Source: Undaria pinnatifida (Eukaryota > Sar > Phaeophyceae > Laminariales > Alariaceae). From it: 64,000 nt of DNA. The notes below the pieces were generated by a model. That model did not search any database. It was not told where the DNA came from and saw nothing but the letters and a program-made list of their open reading frames with translations. The translations under genes were made by a program, and so were the position numbers. Shown piece after piece: positions 34,030 through 46,500 of the stretch; position 1 is the stretch's first letter; every line of letters starts with the position of its first letter. Where the stretch lies: contig JABAKD010000025.1 in the NCBI GenBank assembly GCA_012845835.1, positions 31,750,314-31,814,313 of the forward strand, in the 5' to 3' direction.

Positions 34030-36700
34030 TAGTGACGTCAGAAAATCATGGTAACTACACGATTGTACCTGTCGATTGAAATGTTTTATCTTTCGATCCA
34101 TGTACAATAACAAATCACGAGGCTGCAACACGTTGTTTACTAAACCTAAGAACTGGGTTGCATACCACATCTAACATTAAACCTTCTAGAATAATAAACA
34201 TTACCAGGCAGGGTGAAATAAAGGGATGTTTTCTTGCTACAACCGTCACATTTGTCCCCTCGAAGGATTTGTAGTTTCCGCACACATACGTATTTGAATG
34301 TCCCGTCCGCCTCCCCCCCCCCCTCTACCCCCCCCCCCCCCCCCCACCCCGCCCCCCTCCCCGCCGATGCGTCTTGTTTAAACGCCCCACCTGAAATCAA
34401 AATCTACCAGAGTAGTAAACACTACCAGCCAGCTGACATTATCTAATTATCTTTTAGACATCCATGCCGTAGCTCCAATTCATTTCCACCCTCTTTCCTT
34501 ATCCCCAACCCCCCCCTTCTTTTTGTTTTACCCCCACCCATTTTTTTCGAACGCCCTACTTAAAATCAAAATCGGCCAGAGTTATAAACCCTTCTACGCT
34601 ATTGATATCACGTCCTGATCTTTTTAGCCATCCATGACGTAGTTTTCATTCACCCCGCCCTCCCCCCCCCCCCCCCCCCGCCCCCTTCACCGCCCCCTCC
34701 TTCCCCACCACCCGCCCGTACAGTGGTACTCCAAGTGGGGTCCCCCGATGAGTGGTTGGTCGGCGTTCGGAGGCGTGCTCCTCATGGGGTCTGGTACCTG
34801 TGTTTAGTCTTGCCTCATTGCTCGCTGGATAGGCACAGAAGCTTGTACGTTTTTTCCTCCACATTAACCTAGAAAGACAGACAAAACAAGACAAGGCAGA
34901 GAAGGGCAGGGTCGAGCAGGTAGTCCAAGGTAGATTAAGTAGTGAGATGAGGGGCGTCCTGCTTGTCCTATCATCTTCACCTACATTACCGCCCATCAAT
35001 GATGGCCTTGACGTGAATGTGACATCGAATGTCACGTAGTTTCACCTCAACCATGAAATGGTTTCACGTCGAATATATATTATCCGTCTACGGAGGGCAC
35101 TCTATTACATTTAGCCATCCTGAATAGTCGTAGATGAGGATCACCTGGCAATCAAACGATGTCAACGAAACATCCCGAATTTGAAAGGGGATCGAAGATG
35201 CATCTATTCGAAACAAACAAAAATGAGGATATAGTTTCCACAACACATCGTGATTTTAAGGCTTAAACGCCTCATTACAAGATGTACAGCCCTATAATGG
35301 AACACACAACCGTCAGCGCTCGAGAAAGGGTGTGTACATACCATATATATACAGTAGCGATTGGCCTACGAAAACACGAAGCGTCCGGCTATTATTGAGC
35401 GAAAGGATAAAAAGGGCGCCAAAGAGGAAGGAATAGACGCATCGCCTAGACCTAGCACCGCGCGTATAGCAAGCCCCTACATATGTGATTAAATCGCGCG
35501 ATCGGAATATCACACACAACCTTGCAAAGATGAATTTCGACCAAATCTTTGATCTCACAGTCTGGAGTATATTTTTATATTTCATGTGACATAAAATCTC
35601 TGGCTAACCTTTCCCCCCCCCCCTACCCTTTCCTTTTTTTTTTCCCCCGCTCAATTTTGCTTAAACACCCCACCTAATATCGAAATCCGCAAAGTTATAA
35701 ACACTTCCACGAACTGGATATCACCTCATTATCTTTCTAGAGCCATCCATGCCGCTGCTGCAATCCCCCCCCCCCCCTCCCGCCACCAACGCCCCCTCTT
35801 TCCCCACCACCAGCACCATGGCCTAGACCTAGCACCACGCATATAGCAAACCGAAATCCGCAAAATTATAAACACTTCCATGCACTGGAAATCACCTCAT
35901 CATCTTTCTAGAGCCATCCATGCCGCTGCTGCAATTCCCACCCCCCCCCGCCCCCAACGCCCCCTTCTTCCCCACCACCAGCACGATCGCCTAGACCTAG
36001 CACCACGCGTATAGCAAACCACTACATCTATTCGACCTATACCCCTTTGCCCCCCCCCCCCCCCCCGCCCCTCACTCCACCTCCCCGCCCCCTACCCCAC
36101 CCCCACTCTTTCGAACACTCCGCGCTTTACTCACTGGTTGTACGACTTACAGGATATACATGATGAACTGGTGCATTATTTCCAAAACCGTCACATTTAT
36201 TCAGTTAAAGTATGTAAAGTTTCCACTCACAGATTTAGCTGCCCCCCCCGTCCCCCCCTGCATGATGGACTGGTGCATTCTTTCCAAAACCGTCAGATTT
36301 AGCCCCTTGAATGATTTGTAGTTTCGACTCACAAATTGAGCTGCTCCTTCCTTACCTCCATTTTGATCAAAACCAGGCCCCCAAGTCCGCAACAACTCCG
36401 CCCTCTCCTCACCGATTATTCAACTTACAGGATTCACTTGATAGTAACTATTGTATCTACTTTCACAGCTGTTAGATTGTGTCCCCCTCAGAAACGTGGT
36501 TTATAGTTTCCGCGCACAGACTGCCGAACATCACCCTGTTGACCCTGATAGCTGCACTGTAGTTGTAAGGGGAGTCGCCGACCTGTATCCTCAATGAGGA
36601 CACACAACCCGTAATACGCGCGATCGGTGTATCACACACAGCTTGCAAAGATGAGTTTCGACAAAAAGTTCGATCTCACAGACAACTGGAGTGCATTTTA
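34030..36700 (+). repeat. C-tract dispersed repeat, copy F (longest, composite)
   Basis: 34,030-34,300 aligns with 24,707-24,960. Modules for CGAAATCCGCAAAGTTATAAACACTTCCA and CATCCATGCCGCTGCTGCAA then recur at 34,395, 34,560, 35,680 and 35,850, each separated by C runs. An end module occurs at 35,490-35,580 and again after the core (36,537) at 36,610-36,690, so two copies are probably nested or joined. No coding content. Confidence 0.8.
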
Positions 36701-37610
36701 ATTTTGATAATATCCCCACATCGAATATAGTACACGATATTTTCTTCGCCTTTTTTTAAATCAATTATGAAACGTTGTTTTTATAACAATATTACATTTC
36801 CATGCACAATTGAACCAAATATACTGATACCAGGTACGTGCTAAAAATGCGGGGGGGCAATATGAAGTTGTTGGTCTAAATTAACTCGCATAATCAAGTC
36901 CGTGGTCACAGGACAGGCTCCAGTCACTTTGGAGCTGAGGAATAGCCCAGCAAAAAAACACAATCAAACCAAAGGTTGATACATCATCAGCTGTCCGCTG
37001 TCAGCTATAAGTTGTCAGATAATTGAGAAATACACGCACTACCTGTGCACACGCAGGACATAACAGACATTAATGCTGTGGAGGTCGATGACGCCCGCAT
37101 ATTTGATTCGGCGGCTCAAGGTGAACCAGTCCAAGCATTGCCGACAAAACCGCCGGCCGTTTCCTAGACCCGTTACCTGACCGATCTCCGGATTCTGTTC
37201 CCGACCGATTCCCCGACCTTTTGCCCGATCCCGTCGTCCCCATTTAACGAAGAAAGTTTTTACTCCCATCTCATCCCGTTCGTCAAAATGCTTCCCACGT
37301 TCCTTCCCATGTTCCTTCCCATGCTGTTCTTTCTCTCTCCTATCCCGCGGCTAACAAACGAGAACATTTCGACATGATACATACCCTATGAAATACCTTA
37401 TGAAATACCCTTTGAAAAATCAGCCTGCGCCCGGCGAGACGGTTCCATCTCGTACCACGCGGTGCCTTCTGCATTACGCGCGCCCCTGGTATCTTCCTCC
37501 CTGGAGTTGCACGTCCTTTGCCACCATCGATATCTATCTACTACGTCGAATATACGTACCGAGTATTGTCCTTGATGTGTATCGCATCTAAAATTTTGGT
37601 CATATATGTA
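36701..37610. other. No gene recognised
   Basis: 37,180-37,350 is another CCCGACC/TTCCCA-rich patch. GAAATACC is repeated three times at 37,388-37,412. Confidence 0.45.
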
Positions 37611-38618
37611 CAGTCGCCCCCGCTTTAAAGAATATCTTCTTAAAGAAACTCCCCGCTATAACTAAAGGCACATTTTTTTCCCAGAACATGGTGCCTCGAG
37701 GATGTCCGCTCCTATTTGTACGCGAACGGAAGAGACGGCGAGTACAGCGAAACGATGTACCTTCTTTCGAAGACTGTGCATTCGTTCACTCATGAAACTC
37801 AAGTCAAGCGAAGAACGAAGGAGGGGGGTGAGGTGCAAAAGCGACTCTTCGGGATATGTGGGCGACGTAGTTTTTGGTGTTTTGGACAACACACGTGGCA
37901 TGCCCACAATAGTTGTTTGGGATTTTCGCCTTTCTCGTGGAGTTAAATTTTGGTATTTTTGTTTTGTGTTTTTGCCTCGTGTTGACCTAAGGGGGAGAAC
38001 GGTGTCCTCTTTTCGGTGTATTTGCCCGTTTTTTTGTATGTCGTGGTATGCGCTATCGACCGTTTCCTAGTGTCCTTCTGAGGGGTCGACTTGGTTTGTT
38101 TGGTCCCTATGTGGCAGGTAACTTGCGTGTATCGTATCAGAGCTAGTTCCAACGAACTGATGTGTCTCAGGTGTGTTCGCGATATCTCGGGCATGATGTT
38201 CACCGTGAGGATAACGCCTTGGCAATTAGAAAAGCCTGCAACAACACCAGCGCACTGCCGTACACATTACAGCAAGAGCCTGCATCAACAACAGCGCACT
38301 GCCGTACACATTACAATAGGTCGTGCTGCACTCCTTCCCACGTTTCGGTGGTGGAGGGAAATTCAAAATGTGTAAAGTATTGGAGTGTACTACAGCAGTA
38401 GTGTTGCGGCCTTTCAAATCACCTGTTGTTGTAGTTTTTAAGCAACACAGTTTCGTGGTCGCATTCCTGCTTCAAATGCGCGTATTTTGACATATGTTAC
38501 ACCTCCATTGGCCCCGGGGACGGTGAGTTAGTGGCCTCGGAATCCTAAAGACACTTCCCCGCGTTAAAGACCCCCCCCCAAAAAAAAACGCGGTGTGTCT
38601 TTAAATCGGGGTCGACTG
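37611..38618. mobile_element. Pogo/Tigger-like TIR element, non-autonomous, 1,008 bp
   Basis: The left end is CAGTCGCCCCCGCTTTAAAG (37,611) and the right end is the complement of CAGTCGACCCCGATTTAAAG (ending 38,618), matching at 18 of 20 bases. TA flanks both sides (37,609-37,610 and 38,619-38,620). CAGTCGACCCCG ends and TA targets are typical of pogo/Tigger elements (family knowledge). The interior has no transposase. It has a 43-bp direct duplication at about 38,237-38,322 (GCGCACTGCCGTACACATTACA twice), and its 122-codon frame at 37,702-38,070 is not recognised. Confidence 0.75.
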
Positions 38619-38620
38619 TA

Positions 38621-39554
38621 CTTACGTGTGGTGTGTCGTCACTAACCGCTAGACATAGAACATGTATCGCAAGAATGTAGACTCATCAAAGAAGAGGCTA
38701 CAAAATTCACGACAACGTGTAGAGGATTTAGACGGTAGTATTAGTCCGTTTGACCACTTCCAAAGGTTAACCACTATTCTACCCAAACTATGGCATATAT
38801 CACTCTCCCTCCTTAAAACGGCGGGATGGCACGTCGCCCGGATATACGGGCGGACGTGTCAATATCTAAGCGGTTTCATGTTTTGGATACCCCGGGAAGA
38901 GAAATTTTTGAGTTCAACACGGGGAAAGTCGTTAAAGATTGTTAATAATGCTGGATGGTGGGATTATAACCCACGACCCCTCAGCCCATGGTCTATCGAC
39001 GACGCCATTTTGTTAATAAATAAGAGTACACTAATGTCACTATTATGGACGAAACACGCCTGCTACGATGGAGGTGCACCAACCATTGTGTTTTTCGGGG
39101 GTTCCTCAACCTGGGAGCTCGAGATCTCCCCCAAAACCTGAATATGGAGCAAAACGAAGCTGCTACCAAATGAATAATCCCATGGCCTAGGCACACCACG
39201 ATAATCATTAATCATGAAAAAAAAGCACCCATTTCGGACGATTGTTTGAACAGGTCAAGGAGACACGCCAATCAGAACGCATTTGATTCTTAACCCCTGA
39301 CACCAAAACTGCCGCCCACCTCTATTGTGGAATGAGTGATCATTAACTAGTAGTACACTACTACTAGCTACTACTAGGGTATTGTTTTACGGTCAATCCG
39401 TTTGACCATTGCCGATAGATTCACCCGCTACCTACGCAAAGCAAGCCTTATAACACACGCACATTATTGGTTTCGAACAACTACGACTTGCGGAAGATAG
39501 CCACCCAAACCACATTGAAGGAGGCAAAAAAACTAACAAAAAGTATTGTTCAAA
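38621..39554. other. Open frame of unknown nature; no gene recognised
   Basis: 38,662-39,141 (+) is an ATG-initiated frame of 159 codons (MYRKNVDSSKKRL...). It has no signal peptide, no repeat and no domain I recognise. It may be a decayed gene or chance. Confidence 0.3.
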
Positions 39555-40060
39555 GATGAAGGCTACGGTGTTGTAGTACCATACCCACAGTTTTTCACTA
39601 CCGGGCGTGAGCTACCATACCATACCATACCATACTATACCATACCATACCAAACCATACCATACTATACCATACCATACCATACCATACCATACCATAC
39701 CATACCATACGAAACCATAATATACCATACTATACCATACTACACCATAGCCTACCATACCATACCATATATACCATACTGTACCATAAAATACCATACC
39801 ATACAACTATCATACATGATATCATGACTCTGTACCTCACTGACAAAAACACGTCCGGCGAGTTTCTTTGTTGCAGCGTAGCTAACCATCCCTTTTCGTA
39901 TTTATGTGGCGAATGTTAAACAGTGATGACGAGAGAAAGAAAGCCTGTGACCGCAAGCAATAGAGACGTGGGTCACTCGCACGAGTGACCATGAGCCACT
40001 GAAATAAAAGTGCCCATTAGTGTAGTAAAAACAACATAACCCCCCTTCCGTAGAATTTTT
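39555..40060. mobile_element. Diverged 4-bp MITE relative with an (ATACC)n expansion
   Basis: It starts GATGAAGGCTACGGTGTTG, close to the GACCAAGGCTACGGTAGGG end, and includes TTTTTCACTACC. Then (ATACC)n fills 39,610-39,810. Then come GGGTCACTCGCACGAGTGACC, GAGCCACTGAAATAAAAG and CCCCCCTTCCGTAG, which match the other end of the MITE. The Tyr-His-Thr-Ile-Pro and Trp-Tyr-Gly-Met-Val frames across it are microsatellite artefacts. Confidence 0.7.
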
Positions 40061-42331
40061 CTGAACGGGACAACACAACACAACACAACTCGACACAACC
40101 CTTGAAAATCAAAAGGAAGCCGATTCAAGTTGGCCACCTAATAAACATGATGCCTCAAGCATGAGTGAGAGCGAATATTCACGTACGAACCGAAGGTGCA
40201 CCTACAAACACAGTTGAGGGAGATAAAGGTTGTAAAAAAAAAAACGAAAACGAACACGAACAACAAAGACAGCAAATCCCCAACCGGAATGTACGGAGTC
40301 GCTTGCAGGGCTTCCAGGCAATCCTTTTGCACAACAAACTATAAACTAACCATATAAACGCCGACGTATAGATGCTCACATTTTGATATTACCCTTGTAG
40401 CACTTTGCAGGTTCGTTTGGCCTAAACCGATCGAAGTCTACCACTTGCACCTGTTATTTTGCTGCTTGCCGTCTCATCCCTGCTTTCTATCCCGGGTTTT
40501 CCCTCTAGTGTGCTGGCCCAGTCATTTCCCCCACGACGCCACGAAAGACGGGCGAGTGGACATTACCCAACCTACAACACCTCCTCCTAGTGACATATGG
40601 TCATAGCTCGTCCCGCTGCTTCTTGGACACGATTGAGGTGTCGGTTTCCCATGTTGTCAATGCGGCGGTAAGGGCCACCAACACGGTCTTGGCTGCTAAC
40701 TTGATCGAGGCTTGCTGACTCAAACTATTGGTGAATACGAACATTAGCCTTGGACATGGTGCGGAAGCCAAAGACATCCAATGAAAAGGTGTCCAATGTG
40801 TCCAAGAAGCGACAACACAGTAGCCTACATACACTGAAGCCACAGCGTCTTGCATCTTATCACAGACGTCGGGTTGTGCGAGCTTACCATGGTCTGGAAC
40901 ATCACCTCGTACTTGGTGAAATCATCTTGGTTTTGGTCGATGCGACCCCTGCCTCGATTGCCCGACGATCTGTTCTTCTTGCATGCTGCCCCGTAAGTAT
41001 TGCTGTTTTTTTTGCAATGAATGGTTCATTTCCAATTCCAATAGTTGTTGGCATTTGTGAGCTGACTGAAATAACCTCGTAGCCGTACCACACGGCTCAT
41101 GAAGGCATGCCACCGCGGTTCTGGTGCCACTCCATCGCTGAATCTAGTGGCGATGACCTCGCCAGACGTTCACCACGCTTTGTCTGCATAGACACGCGTC
41201 ATCGCTCACCCCCACGGCGCAGACAATTGGCCCCATCGTCGTTTAGGTTTCGTCAATATCGCCCATACCTCGCTTTTTTCTTTCTGCTCAAAAAAATAAG
41301 TACAGTTGTTCCTACGACAGTCCTTCTTCGATCCCAAGGTGCTACACTGACGGCATATATGCTGCCGTGATCGCGACTATACCTTTCATGCGTTATGTAG
41401 CGTATTGTAGCCACCTCACGCGAGCTGTATATACTAAACGTACTGATTGGTATCCGAACGAAATCTGTGTGAGGTGACAAATCGTGCGCAGGTGGTTAAA
41501 GGAGGTACTCAGGTGTATAACTCAATTGTAGACCTTGAGACAAATTGACGTTAACCAAGCCGTGTTACCCTTAAACGTAAGATGAACACTCTCCAGTCCT
41601 AGTAACCCCCCTAACTGCTTCTTTACTCGGCCATTGTGGATAATCACCTCCTGTGTGTCGCGCGCCCAATCAACAGTGCCATCCAGTGAGGGTCGTTCCC
41701 AACGAACGAAAAATAACCACGAGTTTTCAATAAGTCCTGAAATATCACGTTTTATAAACAAGGAAGGTTTTTGCCCTGGACTTCTGACATCAATAGTGAT
41801 ATTGAAAACGTAAAAAGGATCGAAATCCCGGATTCTCGCCGTATATCGCAAGTCCGAAAATGGTCTCACCTACGGTCACGATTCACGATTGAGTAATTTG
41901 AGTACTTTGGGTGATACAGCCATCTCACGCTAGGGGTGCAGCAGAAGATTCCAAGAATTGTTTAGCTACTAATATGAGGAGAAGGTCAATATCATCAGCA
42001 TCATTACCATCATCCATCATCTATCATCACATGAAAAAAACGTTCGAAGGCATTCGATGACAGAACCGGAATAAGCATCTATGCCGTAGCCCCAAGTCAA
42101 GAAGTACTCGTGAAATTACTTGATCAATGACTACCCGCTAGTACCTAACCTGAGGAGGTCAACCCACATAAGAACACAAGGGCACAAGGACGCAAACATA
42201 GCCATAGACAGCATTTGGAACACTAGTAAACACCATATATATGTCCAAAGAAATGCAACCTCTTCACCGATACGATCGTTGGATTACTCCACTCCAACAT
42301 GTTGGTGTCTGTTTGTTACATGACCAAGGGA
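40061..42331. other. No gene recognised
   Basis: 41,522-41,869 (-) is an open frame of 115 codons starting MRPFSDLRYTARI with ordinary protein-like composition and no domain I can name. 40,750-41,082 (+) is similar. Either could be an exon or chance. Confidence 0.35.
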
Positions 42332-42604
42332 CCAAGGCTACGGTTGGGAGGCTACCTTCTATTTACTACTGGACTTGACCCACTCGCGAGTAACGCAGTA
42401 CCTCGTGGACAAAACTACTCTATTAACCGTTTTCTTTGGGCGCGGCGTACCTTACCTTTCTTTGCGAATATGGCAAAGTAATAGTATCAAGAAGATTTAA
42501 GTACGTAATCAACCAGGGGGTTCACTGCCTCAAGTGACCTCGACCCACTACAAAACAAGTCATCGAAACTCTATACAATACCATACCGTAGCCACACTTG
42601 GCTG
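42332..42604 (+). mobile_element. Diverged 4-bp MITE copy
   Basis: Left end GACCAAGGCTACGGTTGGG, inner GACCCACTCGCGAGTAACGC, right end ACCGTAGCCACACTTGG. The length (~273 bp) agrees with the intact copy of 269 bp. A target duplication is not evident. Confidence 0.65.
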
Positions 42605-43557
42605 CGAGCTTTCCTCTTCCCTGCTTCCTGTTGCTGCAACCAAAGAATCGCCGATACTGAACGATAGAAGTCCAAAGGTTGGGATCTGTTGGTTGTTATA
42701 ACGGTAATTGAGTACCAGCCCACATTCTCGCATATTCTCGTCGGGATAGGTTCTACCGTAGGGGTTTCTACCGTACGTGGAGGTTTCTACGGTAGAGGTT
42801 TCTACCGTAGAGATGCACCTATTAGTTTCTGCAGGCTCCTGGCTTAGTTCACTTCACTACTGTACTACTACTAGTATTACTATACCAGGTATACCCCACC
42901 GAACGATAATGGTTGTGAGATCCAAGTATCGGAAACATCAAAGCTTTGGTTGTGAAAATGTTGATTCTTTTTATACCCCAATCTCCACTACCGAGCTTGA
43001 GCTATCATACCATACCATACCATACAATACCATGCTACTAATATGATACGTGGTACATGATCTCATACCCGACCATACATATCACACATACTCTCATACT
43101 CGCGCGAGTGGCACCGAGCCACTGAAAAAAACGTGATGAAAGCAACAAAACAAAAATATAGTAACCAGCATGGTACCATAGCATTGACCGAAAGTGCAAC
43201 CCCATGACAAAATCCCAACACAATTATTGTACAACATGCCTGAATTTCCAAACAACAAATGACGGTCTCACGACGTTGAGTTAATTTCAGTTCTTTTCAG
43301 GTGATTTCAGTTAAGGATCTCGGTACGTAATTCACCAAATATTCAAGCAATAAATTGCTTCTTCCATTTCAGCACGCTTTTTGAGTACAGTTAGTTTCTT
43401 ACCATTTGAAAAAAAAAAATGAAAGGGTAAACTACGACTATCGAGGAAAAACCACAAGCAAGCCGTCTGTTTCAAATCACAACGTAATCACACAATATAT
43501 CGAGTTCCTGATGCACCTAACAATCGTCAACGGCAACCTTTCCGTACCCCCTTCGTC
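42605..43557. other. Short tandem repeats upstream of the protease gene
   Basis: GGTTTCTACCGTAGA-type words repeat four times at 42,750-42,808. ATACC repeats recur at 43,008-43,032. ACTCGCGCGAGTGGCACCGAGCCACTGAAA at 43,100 is a scrap of the 4-bp MITE (part of its inner palindrome). I cannot identify a promoter element. Confidence 0.5.
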
Positions 43558-46500
43558 ATGCCCGCAGCACTCATGCGACCATCCCGGTCGTTTCAACAAG
43601 CTCTCGTGCTCGCACTGATGGCTGCATGTGTTGAGGCTGATGCATCGAGGAACAGGATAACCGTAAGAAAATACAGGACAAATTACAGAGTCGACTCGTG
43701 GGACGACGATCGCGAAGATCCATATCGAGTTACGTTCTGGAAGCACGGCCTCAAGTCGATCTACACATTCGACATTTCGGGAAATATGAAAACTCTCATT
43801 GCCCGTGATACTCTGTACACGTTGGACATGGGTGTCGGATCCAGAATGCTTGTCGACTCCAGCGATGATGCCTCAGGAGATGAGGGCGTTGATGCCACCA
43901 GTGAGGTTGTCTGCACCGTTTGTTATGGCACATGGAACACGCTGTGTGACAAGGGCATCGCAGATGTGTGCTCCTTGGATGAAGATCCGCTCGACGAGTT
44001 CGACGAGGATGCGCAAGATTCGTTGAGGAGAATGTGTTCTGCCTTTGGAGCTGCATGCGAAACGTCCGCGTTCGACGTATGCGACGGACAGTGCACGAAA
44101 GGTAAAAGGTGGATATCTCCAACGTGATACATACGCATGAGGATGACGATGCGCCATAAGTCTCACACAAGAATGTCGATACAATATAAGTCAATTTGTG
44201 GTAGCATCTTTGGCGGAATTTGTGTTAATGTGAGCAAGGTTGATCCCCCCTCCCATCGTCGTCGTGTATACACCCACTGAACGCGCTTGCTCGCAGAAGC
44301 TTCTCCTCAACCGAGTCCTCCTACAGCTCAGCAGACTCCGGTCCCGATATCAGGCTCAACTCCAAAACCTCCGACATCCGAGCCAACAACAGCTTCGACA
44401 CCCGAGCCGACAACAACCCCGACACCCGAACCGACTCCTGCTACGAACATCCAACCCACTTCTACTCCAACCCCTGTGTCTGTCGTATTCCCGACCTCTG
44501 AGCCAACAAACGCTGCGACCCACGAACCAGTTGCAGCTCCGGCTCTGGACTCGACTACAATTTCTCCGACACCCGGGCCGACAACTACTCAGATGCCTGA
44601 AGCAACTCCAGCGTGGACTCACAGACCGACTGCAACTTCGAACGCATATCCAACTGTAGTTCCAACATATGACGTCATTCCCAGTCCATCACCTGCTCCA
44701 GGCGGCGCAGCAGTTGGTGAGTAGCCAATCCTATCATGGGAACATGCCTTATTTGTGCACACTGTATACGTTACGCTACGTCGATCTCTAAGGTCGAAGA
44801 GGGCTGTCCACAACGCTTTAGTATATTTTCATAAATATTCACCAGACGAATACACTCTATACACCATCCGGGATTCCTTGTCGTTTTGATTTGTCTAGCA
44901 AATCTCCATCCCTGAAAGCTCTTTTTGACTCAACTGATGAAAGCTCCATCCGCTTCGTCCCTTCGGTCCCTTGTTTTGTTTGCTGAGAGACGCATGCAAT
45001 CCTAATCCTTGCCAGAACGAAGGGTCGTGCTCCATTGATCCCGCCGGCGGACATGTGTGCTCGTGTGGAACCGACTACGGCGGAATGGCCTGCCAGACCA
45101 ACACATCATGTAACATATGGCGTAGTGCAGTAATAAAACCAATGGCGTAGTGTAATGTAGTGTAATGTATTGTAATGTAGCGTGATGTAGTGTGATGTAG
45201 TGTAATGTAGTGTTGTGCAGTGTAATGCAGTTTAATACAGTGTGACCGTCACCGATGTTGAAGAGTCAGTCAGCAGGATGAAATATAGGGTCGTTGCATA
45301 CGATGGTATAGAGGTTGCGTCAATGATGCTGTTATAAATATTTACTTCGACGTGTGCGATAACACGTCGTCGTCAATGGGCTCGCTTTCAATCTGAACGT
45401 CGACATTATTTCCTCGTGTCGACGTGTGTATATGTACGATATATTTTGTGTGCAGCATTAGCCTCGTTCTACATCGAAGTCGACTATAACGGGACCTGGA
45501 CGGATGCGCGTAAGGCCACCTTCCAATCGGCTGCTGACAGGTATCGGAGTTGCGAGCCAAGCGTGTAAAAAGTAGCCATAGTGTGAACTGGGGTCATGTT
45601 TATCGTCCCCAACTCGCCACCGTAACGGCTAAATGTAATGGTACACTTTTCTAACCATAGCGTCGGAGCTTCCGTTTCGCGGCTCCTTTCGTTCTCTGCT
45701 CTATGGGTAGGATGGATTCACATCGCGAGCGGGAGTAAAACATTTTGTCGTCCGTGTGGCGTGGTTGCTTTGCCCAACTGGCGTCCGACTCCAAACGTTC
45801 CTGTTGTTCAATGACTTGATGCTGTCTGTATAATGCGTGATGTTATCACACACCGGTGTTTGATCTGCTCGGAGTAACCGGTGAAATAGGGGCCCTCGAA
45901 CTCTCAACCACTGTACCAGATGGTCCGAGGTCATCACGCATGTTCTTTGCGGGGGTTCCACTGGATACCCGCCTGGTCGTCTCCTTATTACCTCTACGTT
46001 ACAAGAAATGGACGGTGTCGACGGAACCCTTGGATCAGCGGGTCCGACCAGTGTTTGGAGTGCATGCCCCACAATCAGCGCCACAGGCAAAATGAAGTTC
46101 GACATCGACGACATTGCCAGCATGGAGGAGGAAGATATTTTTGAAGGGGTAATCTTGCACGAAATGGGACACGTCATCGGCATTGGGTAAGTCGAATCCA
46201 CATTCTAGGACGCTGTAAGTAGTAATCACCGTCAAGCCTTAGTATGGATATTGCAATGGGCGTGAGTCTGGGTACTGCAGTGGATGGTGTCATTGATAAT
46301 GTGTGATATCCTGGCAAGGTGGTTTGAGAGGCTGTGCGGTCGACGTTAGTCGAGGTGAATGCACGGTGCGAGAGGATAGCCCAGAAGACGAAGTGCGTCT
46401 GAGATGTAGAGAAGATGTTGAATAGTACAACGGTGGCGCTTAATTTGGCCAATACACGCAGACATCAACCGCAGAGTTGCAGGAGCCTAGACGACGTCTG

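Noticed and set aside
38940-39025. Possible minus-strand tRNA (GTGGG-TTATAAT-CCCAC looks like a T arm)
   Set aside because: No matching acceptor stem or D arm could be drawn upstream, and the T loop lacks the usual C.
39546-39827. Frames reading Tyr-His-Thr-Ile-Pro or Trp-Tyr-Gly-Met-Val repeats
   Set aside because: Translations of the ATACC microsatellite in two strands.
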